Shown: positions 1 through 6,462, counted from the stretch's first letter. The stretch is DNA of 8,352 nucleotides from Candidatus Rokuibacteriota bacterium (GCA_016206385.1 JACQRS010000098.1:1-8352), one strand, 5' to 3'. Numbers and translations: made by a program. The notes: generated from the sequence alone by a model not told the origin.

Positions 1-1166
1 ACCTGTTCTGACAACTCCGGGTGACTTCCTTCCTGCTCATGCGTCAGCGCCTTGCCGATGTCGTGGAGGAGGCCCATGCGGCGCGCCAGTTTGGCGTCAG
101 CCTTGATCTCGGCGGCCATCATCCCCGCCAGCCAGGCCACCTCCTTCGAGTGCTGAAGGCAGTTCTGGCCGTAGGAGGTCCGGAACTTGAGCCGCCCCAC
201 CAGCCGGACCACCTCCGGATGAAGCCCGTGGACCCCGATCTCGAAGCAGGCCTTCTCTCCCTCCTCCTTCAAGTGTTGCTCCATCTCCTTCTTGACCTTC
301 TCCACGACCTCCTCGATTCGGGCCGGATGGATCCGGCCGTCGGCAATCAGCCGCTGGAGCGCCAGCCGGGCGATCTCCCGGCGGAGCGGATCGTAGGCGG
401 AGATGAGCACCGCTTCGGGGGTGTCGTCAACGATGAGGTCCACCCCGGTGGCCAGCTCCAGGGCGCGGATGTTTCGCCCTTCCCGGCCGATGATCCGCCC
501 CTTCATGTCATCCGAGGGGAGGTCCAGGATCGAGACCGCGGTCTCGACGGTGTAGTCAGGCGCCAGCCGCTGAATGGTGCTGGCGAGGACCTCCTTGGCC
601 TTCTGCTGGGCAGTCTCCCGCGCCTCCTGCTCCAGGCGCATGGCCGTGAGGGCGGCCTCGTGGCGCGCCGCTTCCTCCATCTGGGCCAGGAGCTGGCGCT
701 TGGCCTCCTCGGCGGTGAGACCAGAGATCGCCTCCAGCTTTCGGCGCTCGGCATCCAGCGCGGCGACGAGCTGCTCCTCTTTCTCCTTGATGCCCTGCTC
801 CCGGCTGGCCAGCTGGCGCTCCTTGGCCTGGAACTCGCTCTCGCGCCGCTCCAGCTGGTCCAGACGGCGGATCAGCTGCTCTTCCTTCTGGAGGACGCGC
901 CGCTCGGCCTGGTGGATCTCGCGCTGCAGCTCCCGGGTCTCGCGCTCGGACTCGGTCCGCGCCTTGAGGACAAGCTCCTTGGCCTCAATCGCGGCGCTCT
1001 TGCACTTGGACTCGGCGTCCCGCTCGGCCTCCTCAACGATCCGCCGGGCGCGCGCCCGGGCGTCGCCGACGATGCGGTCGGTGTAGACGCGGTAGGTGAG
1101 GTAGCTTAAGCCCAACAAGATTCCGACGACGAGCGCAGGAATCCACATCCAGTCTATGGTGGTCAT
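1..1166 (-). CDS. rny: Ribonuclease Y (partial, 3' end outside window)
   Basis: RNase Y is a membrane-anchored endoribonuclease that starts mRNA decay. The visible 388 residues show the family layout: an N-terminal membrane helix (about residues 6-23), a long charged coiled coil (about 30-195), a KH RNA-binding domain with the GxxG-type loop GRIIGREGRNI (223-233), and the start of the HD phosphohydrolase domain with metal-binding His339 and HDIGK (368-372). The family is usually about 520 residues, so roughly the last quarter lies outside the window. Two in-frame ATGs occur, at 1172 and 1166. The GGAG Shine-Dalgarno element lies only 3 nt before the first and 9 nt before the second, so I prefer 1166. 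It is transcribed from its own promoter, separated from the upstream 6S RNA by a terminator. The identification is secure; the start is less so. Confidence 0.96.
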   Translation of the reverse strand, partial: MTTIDWMWIPALVVGILLGLSYLTYRVYTDRIVGDARARARRIVEEAERDAESKCKSAAIEAKELVLKARTESERETRELQREIHQAERRVLQKEEQLIRRLDQLERRESEFQAKERQLASREQGIKEKEEQLVAALDAERRKLEAISGLTAEEAKRQLLAQMEEAARHEAALTAMRLEQEARETAQQKAKEVLASTIQRLAPDYTVETAVSILDLPSDDMKGRIIGREGRNIRALELATGVDLIVDDTPEAVLISAYDPLRREIARLALQRLIADGRIHPARIEEVVEKVKKEMEQHLKEEGEKACFEIGVHGLHPEVVRLVGRLKFRTSYGQNCLQHSKEVAWLAGMMAAEIKADAKLARRMGLLHDIGKALTHEQEGSHPELSEQ

Positions 1167-1223
1167 GGCCATCGTCTCCGACAGGGACCCGTAGCCCCCG
1201 TGCTGTCACGCCTAGCCTCATGG

Positions 1224-1285
1224 TTGTCAGTTCAAATGCTTGAAGAATTTGACAAATTATAGGTCAGAGACACGGCTGGAGTCAA
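1224..1285 (-). promoter_or_regulatory. rny promoter with overlapping dyad
   Basis: On the minus strand a -35 box TTGACT (1285-1280) and a perfect -10 box TATAAT (1261-1256) are separated by 18 bases, placing transcription start near 1249, about 80 bases before the rny start codon. Immediately downstream of the -10 box is a nested dyad: outer arms TTGTCA and TGACAA (1224-1229 and 1250-1255) and inner arms TTCAA and TTGAA (1231-1235 and 1240-1244). It could be a repressor site across the start point or a 5'-end stem-loop in the transcript. The promoter is seen in the sequence; its regulation is inferred. Confidence 0.7.
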
Positions 1286-1320
1286 GGAACGGCTGCGCGG
1301 TGACGACCCGGCCGGCCCGG

Positions 1321-1356
1321 GCAAAGCAAAAGCGGCGGCGCTCGGCGCCGCCGCTT
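1321..1356 (-). terminator. Intrinsic terminator of the 6S RNA
   Basis: A perfect 12-bp GC-rich stem (1330-1341 paired with 1345-1356) with a 3-base loop is followed on the minus strand by the T-rich tract TTTTGCTTTG. On the plus strand no T-run follows, so it acts on minus-strand transcription. It lies 7 bases past the closing stem of the 6S RNA and insulates rny from upstream transcription. Confidence 0.85.
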
Positions 1357-1363
1357 CCATTAA

Positions 1364-1550
1364 TTCCCCGCCTCTGCCGTGTGTCGACGGTGTTTCGAAC
1401 CTGGTCTCACCAGGTGGGCGCTATATAGGAGGGCTTTAGGCTTCCCCTTCTCGGAGGGGCTTGCTCACCACCCCCACAGTCAAGCTCCCGATCACAAACA
1501 TTGGGTTGAAACTTCCCTCCGACATCACGAACAGCGCAGGGAACGACGAG
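1364..1550 (-). ncRNA. ssrS: 6S RNA
   Basis: 6S RNA mimics an open promoter and sequesters the housekeeping RNA polymerase holoenzyme in stationary phase. Support is fourfold. The RNA lies directly downstream of zapA, the classic ssrS position. The ends pair through a closing stem (TTCCCTGC at 1543-1536 with GCGGGGAA at 1371-1364), giving about 180 nt, close to the E. coli 184 nt. Internal blocks resemble the E. coli molecule, for example GGTGGTGAGCAAGC, CTCCGAGAAGGGGAAGCC and the hairpin ACCTGGT-gag-ACCAGGT (1415-1399). A strong terminator follows immediately. The exact 5' end is uncertain by several bases. I judged the similarity by eye, not by a covariance model. Confidence 0.85.
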
Positions 1551-1559
1551 GCCACCTAT

Positions 1560-1588
1560 CTCTTACCCAAGCCCGGGCGCCACGTCAA
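1560..1588 (-). promoter_or_regulatory. Candidate 6S RNA promoter
   Basis: On the minus strand TTGACG (1588-1583) and TAAGAG (1565-1560) are 17 bases apart, predicting a start near 1553, just before the 6S closing stem. The -35 box overlaps the zapA stop codon. The -10 box is a poor match, so the RNA might instead be processed from a zapA read-through transcript, as known for ssrS elsewhere. Confidence 0.45.
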
Positions 1589-1887
1589 GCGGAAAGTGTG
1601 GACGGCGGCGCCACCTTGTCGAGGAGCTGCACGAGCACGCCGACCCGCCGCGCGGCCTCCCCCGCTTCCTGGCTCCGGGCCTCGCGAGCGCGGAAGAGCT
1701 CGTCCGCGATATAGAGGGCCGCGAGCACGGCGAGCTTCACCGGGTCCTGGTTCCCTTCGCCCCTGAGCTCGCTGACCGTCCGCTCCACATGGGCCACCAG
1801 CTCGCGCACATAGTCGGCCGGCGCTTCGCTCTTGACCGTGAAGCGCTGGCCCAGCAGCTCGAACTCGACGCGCGTACCCTTGGTCAC
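1585..1887 (-). CDS. zapA: Cell division protein ZapA
   Basis: ZapA binds FtsZ and bundles its protofilaments, stabilising the Z-ring at mid-cell. The 100-residue product has the family length and layout: an N-terminal FtsZ-binding globular part beginning with VEFELLGQRFTVKS (about 7-20), then the helix around AELVAHVERT-type residues and the KLAVLAALYIADELF helix (about 51-65), and a C-terminal dimerising helix. The start is GTG at 1887, which overlaps the stop of the upstream coiled-coil gene in a GTGA tetranucleotide, implying translational coupling. The 6S RNA follows directly. The call rests on the sequence pattern and on the typical zapA-6S neighbourhood. Confidence 0.9.
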   Translation of the reverse strand: MTKGTRVEFELLGQRFTVKSEAPADYVRELVAHVERTVSELRGEGNQDPVKLAVLAALYIADELFRAREARSQEAGEAARRVGVLVQLLDKVAPPSTLSA

Positions 1888-2171
1888 GGCAGCTCCAGCG
1901 CGTCCAGCTCTTTGAGGATGCTCTCGACCTGGGCCAGGATCTGCGTCCGCTCCTGGCGGAGGCGGGCGATCTCGCGCTCGGTGTCTTCGAGAGGGCCGAG
2001 GCGGGCCCGCAGCTCGTCCAGCTCCCGGGCCTGGGCCGCCAGCCGCTTTTGAAGCTCGGCCTTCTCGGCCTCGGCCCGGCTCCGCTCCGCCTTCAGGCGC
2101 CCGATCAGCTCGGCGGCCCGGCGGACCGACTGCTCCAGCTGGCCGAGCCGCTCGGGAAGCTCATTGGCCAT
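1884..2171 (-). CDS. ZapB-like coiled-coil protein
   Basis: This 95-residue protein is nearly all heptad-patterned coiled coil, rich in Glu, Arg, Leu and Ala from about residue 8 to 90, with no membrane segment or signal peptide. It overlaps the pheT stop by one base (TGATG) and the zapA start by four, so it is translated as the middle gene of a tight pheT-zapB-like-zapA unit. In E. coli, ZapB is a short coiled-coil partner of ZapA in the Z-ring. Size, fold and coupling to zapA suggest the same role here, but coiled coils align easily, so homology to ZapB is not proven. The position between pheT and zapA recurs in many related phyla. Confidence 0.75.
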   Translation of the reverse strand: MANELPERLGQLEQSVRRAAELIGRLKAERSRAEAEKAELQKRLAAQARELDELRARLGPLEDTEREIARLRQERTQILAQVESILKELDALELP

Positions 2172-4588
2172 CAGGCGCTCCCCCTGACCGCAGCGCCGAG
2201 CCGCTGGCGGACCCGCTCGACGATCCGGGCATGCAACTCGTTCACCTCCTGGTCCGTGAGGGTCCGGTCCTCGGCCTGATAGAGGAGCGTGTAGGCCAGG
2301 CTCTTGCGCCCTGCCCCCACCTGATCGCCGGTGTAGACGTCGAAGAGCATCACACCCCGGAGGAGCGGCTCCCGCATGGCCTGAAGCGCCCGGGTCACCT
2401 CCTCCGCGGTCACCTCTGCCGAGACCACGAGGGCGAGGTCGCGCTGGACCGCGGGGAAGCGCGGCAGGGGCCGATAGCGGATGGGACGCCGGGGGAGAGC
2501 GCGGAGCTGGTCGAGGTCGAGTTCGGCCAGGAACACGGGGGTGGGAAGGTCAAACGCGTCGCGGACCGAGAGGGTCACCTCGCCGAACCATCCCACGCGC
2601 GCGTCACCCGCGTGCACCACTGCGCTCCGGCCGGCTTCGAGGAAGTTGGGGCCCGGGGTAGTCACGACCTCGTACTCATCCACCCCGAGGGCAGCCAGGA
2701 CGTGCTCGACCAGCCCCTTCGCGTCGTAGAAGTCCACGCCTTCCCGCTTCAGATACCACGCCCGTGAGGCACGCATTCCCGTGAGCGCCATCCCGACCCT
2801 CAGGTTCTCCCGCGCGAGCCCCTCGGAACTGCCGGAGGCGAACACCCGGCCGATCTCGAAGCAGCCCACATCGGGGTTCTGGCGGTGGAGATTTCCGACG
2901 AGCAGCTCCAGGAGCCCCACTGCCAGCGTGGGGCGGAGGAGCGAACGCTCCCGGGAGAGCGGGTTCCTGAGCCCGAGGAGCTCGGTCGAACCGGGGTCCC
3001 AGCCGAGGAGCCTGAGACGGTCGGGATCCACGAAGCTCATCGTGATCACTTCGGCGATGCCCGCACCGACCAGCGCCCGTCGGACCTGATCGATCTGGTC
3101 AAGGGTGGCGGGGCGGCGCACCAGGGAGAAGGTTCCGCTGGGGAGCGTGGAGGGAATCTGACCGTATCCCCAGACCCGGATGACCTCCTCCACCAGGTCG
3201 TCCTCGAGCGTCACGTCGCGGCGGAAGCTCGGGACCGAGACCTCCAGCGCGGGCTTCCGGTCGTCTACGGCAAAGCCGAGCCCCGTGAGGATCCTGACCA
3301 CCTTCTCCCGGGGTGGGCAGCTTCCCACGACCCGCTGGATCCGTTCCAGGCGAAGCTGAAGTCGGGTCTGCGGCCGTGGCGCGGGATAGACATCGAGCAC
3401 ACCCTTGGCCACGCTGCCTCCCGCCAACTCCGCCATCATCTGGGCCGCCCGGTCCAGCGCGTCCCGGAGCCCCTCGATGTCCGCCCCGCGCTCGAAGCGG
3501 TAGGCCGCGTCGGTGGCGAGGCCCAGGGCCCGCGCGGTACGCCGGATCGAGGCCGGGTGGAAGTAGGCGCTCTCGAGCAGCACCGTGCGCGTGCGCTCGG
3601 TGACCTCCGTGTTGCCGCCCCCCATAACGCCGGCCAGGCCGATGCCCCGCTTGGGGTCCGCGATAAGAAGCATGGAGCCGGTCAGCTCGCGCTCCTGCCC
3701 GTCGAGGGTCGTGAGCCGCTCTCCACGCCGGGCGCGGCGGACCACGATGGTGTGCTCGGCCACAGTGTCGTAGTCGAAGGCGTGGAGCGGGTGGCCCAGC
3801 TCCCAGAGCACGTAGTTCGTCACGTCCACCAGGTTGTTGATCGGGCGGAGCCCCACCCCGCGCAGCCGCTGGGCCAGCCAGAGTGGCGAGGGCGCCACGG
3901 TGAGCCCGGTGATCACCCGCGCGGCATAGCGCGGGCAGAGGTCAGAATCTTCTACCACTACCGAGGCCACGGCTGCCGCATCCGCCTCGCCCTCCTTCAC
4001 CTGGATGGCGGGAAGCCGGAATGGCGCGCCCGTCAGCGCCGCCACCTCACGCGCCACGCCCACGACGGACAGGCAGTCCGGCCGGTTCGGCATCACCTCC
4101 ACTTCGAGGATCGAGTCGTCGAGGCCGAGGTACGGGATGAGATCGGCGCCCAGCGGGGCATCGGGCGGCAGGAGCAGGATGCCGTCGGCGTCCTCGCCGA
4201 TGCCGAGCTCCTTCTCCGAGCAGAGCATCCCCTCCGAACGGGCCCCCCGGATCGCGGCCACCTCCACGCGACGGCCACCCGGGAGCGTGGCTCCGGGTAG
4301 GGCGAAGGCCGCCCGGGAGCCGGCGACCGTGTTGGGAGCCCCGCACACCACGGAGAACTGGCCGGTGCCCGTGGTCACGCGGCAGAGCTTCAACCGGTAC
4401 CCGCCGCGCGTCACGTCGAGCTCTTTCTCCACGGCCTCGATGTGACCGACCACCACGCCGGCGAGGCCGGTGACCAGCGGCCTCACCTCCGACACCTCGA
4501 TGCCGCCGTTGGTCAGGCGATCCGCCACCGCCTGTGCGGAGAGGTCCGTCGCCACGTACTCCCTGAGCCAGCGGTAGCTGATCTTCAT
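2171..4588 (-). CDS. pheT: Phenylalanine--tRNA ligase beta subunit
   Basis: The beta chain of the alpha2beta2 enzyme that charges tRNA-Phe; it binds tRNA and carries the editing site, while the PheS alpha chain holds the catalytic site. The 805-residue length is normal. Domains in order: N-terminal and EMAP/OB-type tRNA-binding region (about 40-150), the MPNRPDCLS motif (166-174), the B3/B4 editing domain with RPINNLVDVTNYVL (249-262), the B5 domain (about 408-478), the catalytic-like core (about 480-700), and the C-terminal ferredoxin-fold anticodon-binding domain (about 708-801). It looks intact. Unusually, no pheS lies upstream; instead there is a 292-base gap and then divergent genes. No Shine-Dalgarno element precedes the ATG, and a promoter sits so close that the mRNA may be nearly leaderless. 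Confidence 0.97.
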   Translation of the reverse strand: MKISYRWLREYVATDLSAQAVADRLTNGGIEVSEVRPLVTGLAGVVVGHIEAVEKELDVTRGGYRLKLCRVTTGTGQFSVVCGAPNTVAGSRAAFALPGATLPGGRRVEVAAIRGARSEGMLCSEKELGIGEDADGILLLPPDAPLGADLIPYLGLDDSILEVEVMPNRPDCLSVVGVAREVAALTGAPFRLPAIQVKEGEADAAAVASVVVEDSDLCPRYAARVITGLTVAPSPLWLAQRLRGVGLRPINNLVDVTNYVLWELGHPLHAFDYDTVAEHTIVVRRARRGERLTTLDGQERELTGSMLLIADPKRGIGLAGVMGGGNTEVTERTRTVLLESAYFHPASIRRTARALGLATDAAYRFERGADIEGLRDALDRAAQMMAELAGGSVAKGVLDVYPAPRPQTRLQLRLERIQRVVGSCPPREKVVRILTGLGFAVDDRKPALEVSVPSFRRDVTLEDDLVEEVIRVWGYGQIPSTLPSGTFSLVRRPATLDQIDQVRRALVGAGIAEVITMSFVDPDRLRLLGWDPGSTELLGLRNPLSRERSLLRPTLAVGLLELLVGNLHRQNPDVGCFEIGRVFASGSSEGLARENLRVGMALTGMRASRAWYLKREGVDFYDAKGLVEHVLAALGVDEYEVVTTPGPNFLEAGRSAVVHAGDARVGWFGEVTLSVRDAFDLPTPVFLAELDLDQLRALPRRPIRYRPLPRFPAVQRDLALVVSAEVTAEEVTRALQAMREPLLRGVMLFDVYTGDQVGAGRKSLAYTLLYQAEDRTLTDQEVNELHARIVERVRQRLGAAVRGSA

Positions 4589-4598
4589 GTCGGAAAGG

Positions 4599-4628
4599 AC
4601 ATTACTTGGGAGGCGAGAAGGTTGTCAA
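4599..4628 (-). promoter_or_regulatory. Candidate pheT promoter, near-leaderless
   Basis: On the minus strand TTGACA (4628-4623, perfect) and TAATGT (4604-4599, moderate) are 18 bases apart. A start about 7 bases further on would fall near 4592, only about four bases before the pheT ATG at 4588. This fits the absence of a Shine-Dalgarno element. In the usual operon pheT is transcribed from upstream of pheS, so an own promoter here is unusual. Confidence 0.5.
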
Positions 4629-4730
4629 GGAATGGGCGACGTCAACCCGGCGGTTGGCGAGCCCAGAAGCGCGTGACGATGTTCCCGCACGCCGGGGCCA
4701 TCTTGACGTCTCATCGCCTCTTGAAACTGG

Positions 4731-4796
4731 TTGCAATCGTCGTCGGCGTGCTCTATACTGCCGGCGTCTGGTTCGGTCTTCGGTTCATGGTGAACC
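4731..4796 (+). promoter_or_regulatory. Candidate promoter and leader hairpin of the RRM gene
   Basis: TTGCAA (4731-4736) and TATACT (4754-4759) are 17 bases apart, predicting a start near 4766 and a leader of about 115 bases before the RRM gene. In the leader GGTTCA-TGG-TGAACC (4782-4796) can form a perfect 6-bp hairpin. The same stretch also reads as a hydrophobic peptide from an ATG at 4679, so part of the apparent signal could be remnant coding sequence. No other gene is seen in 4629-4880. Confidence 0.5.
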
Positions 4797-4880
4797 CTCC
4801 TCATCAGACCGCGTCTCCGGTGCTCTTCCGCGTTCTGGGGCGTGCAAGATCAACGCGGAAGGCAGAGAAGGAGGCGCCCC

Positions 4881-5183
4881 ATGGCGCACAAGCTGTTCGT
4901 CGGTGGTCTCTCGTTTTCCACGTCCAACGACCGTCTGCGCGAGGTCTTCTCCGAGGCGGGTCAGGTCGAGTCGGCGGTCGTCGTGACCGACCGGGACACC
5001 GGGCGCTCGCGCGGCTTCGGCTTCGTCGAGATGGCGACGGCCGAGGAGGCCGAGCAGGCCGTGACCCGGCTCAACGGCCGCGAGATCGATGGTCGGTCCC
5101 TCAAGGTGGAGAAGGCCAAGTCCCCGAACGAGGGCGGCGGGGGCGGGTTCGCCCGCCGGGGCGGGCGCGGCGGCCGCTGGTAG
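4881..5183 (+). CDS. RRM-domain RNA-binding protein
   Basis: A 100-residue single-RRM protein with a short glycine/arginine tail, the architecture of cyanobacterial-type Rbp proteins found in many bacteria. RNP2 is LFVGGL (5-10) and RNP1 is RGFGFVEM (44-51), with the aromatic RNA-stacking residues Phe6, Phe47 and Phe49 present. The tail (85-100) is GGGGG followed by RGG-like repeats, expected to add nonspecific RNA affinity. The ATG at 4881 is chosen because AAGGAGG (4868-4874) precedes it by six bases; a longer in-frame reading from 4842 lacks this. Such proteins are linked to cold response or mRNA localisation in some bacteria; its targets here are unknown. It begins a plus-strand pair with the next small gene. 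Confidence 0.93.
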   Translation: MAHKLFVGGLSFSTSNDRLREVFSEAGQVESAVVVTDRDTGRSRGFGFVEMATAEEAEQAVTRLNGREIDGRSLKVEKAKSPNEGGGGGFARRGGRGGRW

Positions 5184-5225
5184 CCACGGCCGGGGGCCGA
5201 TGATGGCGCGCGCGGGGCGGCACCC

Positions 5226-5519
5226 GTGAGGCGGCGTAACTACGGGTTCGAGCGCCGCCGCCGGGACGACCTCCGGCGCGCCAAGCAGGAACAGAAGCGC
5301 CAGCGTCGCGCCGAGCGCGCGGCCAGCGGCGCCGTCGGCCCCGAGATGGGGGAAGCCCAGGACACCGGGGCCCGGCCGGACGTCTGGGAGTGGTTCTCGG
5401 CCAGCCGAGGCCGGACGCTCCAGTCGCCGGCCGGCACCCGGCCCCCAAGCGATCCTCCCGACGACTGGATCCTCCTCACCGACGTCGACGAGCCCGAGGC
5501 GCCGGACGCCGAGGCCTGA
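5226..5519 (+). CDS. Uncharacterised small basic protein (RRNYGFE N-terminus)
   Basis: A 97-residue protein starting at GTG. The first 37 residues are very basic and probably helical (RRNYGFERRR, then Arg/Lys/Gln repeats). The middle is Gly/Pro-rich, and the C-terminus is acidic and tryptophan-bearing (PDVWEWF at about 56-62 and DDWILLTDVDEPEA near the end). I recognise the (K/R)xNYGFEKRxx start as a recurring feature of small unannotated proteins in several phyla, but know no function. It follows the RRM gene by 42 bases and probably shares its transcript. The basic head would suit nucleic acid or ribosome binding, which is inference. No good Shine-Dalgarno element precedes the GTG, so the start is moderately certain. 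A terminator begins inside its last codons. Confidence 0.75.
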   Translation: MRRRNYGFERRRRDDLRRAKQEQKRQRRAERAASGAVGPEMGEAQDTGARPDVWEWFSASRGRTLQSPAGTRPPSDPPDDWILLTDVDEPEAPDAEA

Positions 5520-5539
5520 CGGCGCCGGCGCTACTTTTT
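5499..5539 (+). terminator. Intrinsic terminator at end of the RRM/small-protein unit
   Basis: GCGCCGG (5499-5505) and CGCCG (5507-5511), split by one bulged A, pair with CGGCG (5520-5524) and CCGGCGC (5525-5531) around an eight-base loop containing the stop codon. TTTTT follows at 5535-5539. The stem overlaps the end of the upstream gene, and the T-run lies within the last codons (Lys-Lys) of the convergent CDGSH gene. Confidence 0.65.
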
Positions 5540-5749
5540 CTCCTGGGCCACCGCCGCCTCGGCGGCCTGGAAGCCGATCTTCGAGTGCGTCCCGTCGCAC
5601 ATCGGCTTGCTGACGGAGCCGCCGCAGCGACAGAGCGCGATCCGCGTCCGCCCGCCGAGGTCCACCTTGGCGCCCGTGGGATCGTAGAGCTCGAACTCCC
5701 CCTCCACGATGTACGGACCGTTCGGTCGGGCGGTGATCTTGACGGTCAT
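5531..5749 (-). CDS. CDGSH iron-sulfur domain protein
   Basis: A 72-residue single-domain CDGSH protein. The signature is CRCGGSVSKPMCDGTH, giving the canonical three-Cys one-His [2Fe-2S] ligands Cys40, Cys42, Cys51 and His55. Ahead of it is the strand-rich segment typical of the family (NGPYIVEGEFELYDPTG at 10-26). Bacterial members are small soluble redox or iron-sulfur transfer proteins with mostly unknown partners. The ATG at 5749 is preceded by GGAGG about six bases away; an upstream in-frame start at 5821 lacks such a site and adds unconserved residues. There is no membrane segment, unlike mitochondrial mitoNEET. It is convergent with the small basic protein gene and divergent from the YceI-like gene. 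Confidence 0.93.
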   Translation of the reverse strand: MTVKITARPNGPYIVEGEFELYDPTGAKVDLGGRTRIALCRCGGSVSKPMCDGTHSKIGFQAAEAAVAQEKK

Positions 5750-5804
5750 CGAGGCCCTCCGCCGATAGAGATTGGTTACCCACACCATATTACCATCGCC
5801 GGGG

Positions 5805-5846
5805 ACCGCCACCGGTGGCACCGACCGTGGTCTCCGGGTCGGCGGT
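5805..5846. repeat. Palindrome cluster between divergent genes
   Basis: A perfect 12-bp palindrome GCCACCGGTGGC (5808-5819) is followed by the inverted pair CCGACC (5821-5826) and GGTCGG (5837-5842); ACCGCC (5805-5810) can also pair with GGCGGT (5841-5846). It lies between the CDGSH gene and the YceI-like gene, just upstream of a TAATAT sequence (5792-5787, minus strand) that could be the CDGSH -10 box. An operator is possible but unproven. Confidence 0.45.
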
Positions 5847-5882
5847 TTCCGAACAATACGTACCAGACTTTTGGGTATGCAT

Positions 5883-5911
5883 TTGAAATCCGGAGTGCAC
5901 GGGTGTACGCT
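5883..5911 (+). promoter_or_regulatory. Candidate promoter of YceI-like/dioxygenase unit
   Basis: TTGAAA (5883-5888) and TACGCT (5906-5911) are 17 bases apart, about 70 bases before the YceI-like start codon. The -10 box is only a fair match. No better candidate was seen in the 234-base divergent gap. Confidence 0.4.
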
Positions 5912-5983
5912 CTCGCGGTGCGGGGCCCGATGACAACCCCGAAGGCGTAGCTGGACCGGCGCGTACGTTTAGGGAGGTGACCG

Positions 5984-6382
5984 ATGGCCCGGAGCCGTGC
6001 CGTGACTCTCTCCCTGGCGCTGCTTCTCGGCCTCGTGGCTCCTGCCGGTGGGCAGATGGGACTGTACCCGACCCTCACCGTCGAGGCCGCGAACCGCGGC
6101 GTCGCAGTCGCGACCCGGCTCGAGGTCGGCCCCGCCACGAGCGAAGCCCGCTATCGCGTGCGGGAGCAGCTCGTCGGCAACAACTTCCCCGACGACGCCG
6201 TGGGGAGGACCCAGAACATCCAGGGCACCATCGTGTTCGACCCCGAGGGTAAGCTCACGGCCGACTCGAACAGCTTCAAGTTCGGTGACTTCAGCCTCAC
6301 GCGGCCCCAGCTCTTCTTCATCCTGAGCGTGGAGGACCGCATCGGCCTCGAGGTGGACTTCACCCTGCGGCAGGCTTCCTGA
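5984..6382 (+). CDS. YceI-like exported protein, apparent internal deletion
   Basis: The 132-residue product has a signal peptide (about 1-23: charged start, leucine-rich core, AGG before QM). Mature YceI proteins are lipocalin-like barrels of about 170-200 residues that bind isoprenoid-type lipids in the periplasm. Residues 53-95 match the family N-terminal part (SEARYRVREQL, TIVFDPEGKL), and 97-129 match its C-terminal end (SFKFGDF, LSVEDRIGLEVDFTLR). The roughly 90 residues that normally lie between, including the TVDL...LKSD...RD region, are absent. The join is near residue 96 (about 6264-6276) and is in frame. A full barrel cannot form, so the protein may be nonfunctional. AGGGAGG (5971-5977) gives a good ribosome binding site. 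The dioxygenase gene follows after 80 bases and may be co-transcribed. Confidence 0.75.
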   Translation: MARSRAVTLSLALLLGLVAPAGGQMGLYPTLTVEAANRGVAVATRLEVGPATSEARYRVREQLVGNNFPDDAVGRTQNIQGTIVFDPEGKLTADSNSFKFGDFSLTRPQLFFILSVEDRIGLEVDFTLRQAS

Positions 6383-6462
6383 GCGTCCGCGCGGGGCAGC
6401 CATCCGCACCGGCGCACGACCGTGGCTGACTGAGGTCCGCCGGGGGGAAGAGGGGGAACACA

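Noticed and set aside
21..1109. Long plus-strand open frame of 362 codons opposite rny
   Set aside because: It is the antisense shadow of the rny coding region; its Leu/Arg-rich translation has no recognisable domain and comes from GC-rich codon structure.
1330..1356. The GC-rich hairpin as part of a CRISPR or repeat array
   Set aside because: It occurs once, and its minus-strand T-rich tail and position after the 6S RNA identify it as a terminator.
2885..4300. Plus-strand open frame of 471 codons opposite pheT
   Set aside because: pheT is clearly the real gene across this stretch; the antisense product shows no family features and has no convincing ribosome binding site.
5186..5198. Hairpin CGGCC-GGG-GGCCG after the RRM gene as a terminator
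   Set aside because: No T-run follows and the stem is only five bases; the stronger terminator lies after the next gene.
4785..5783. Minus-strand open frame of 332 codons spanning the RRM, small basic protein and CDGSH genes
   Set aside because: It runs opposite or through three well-supported genes with clear motifs, and its translation is low-complexity Gly/Ala/Pro/Arg.
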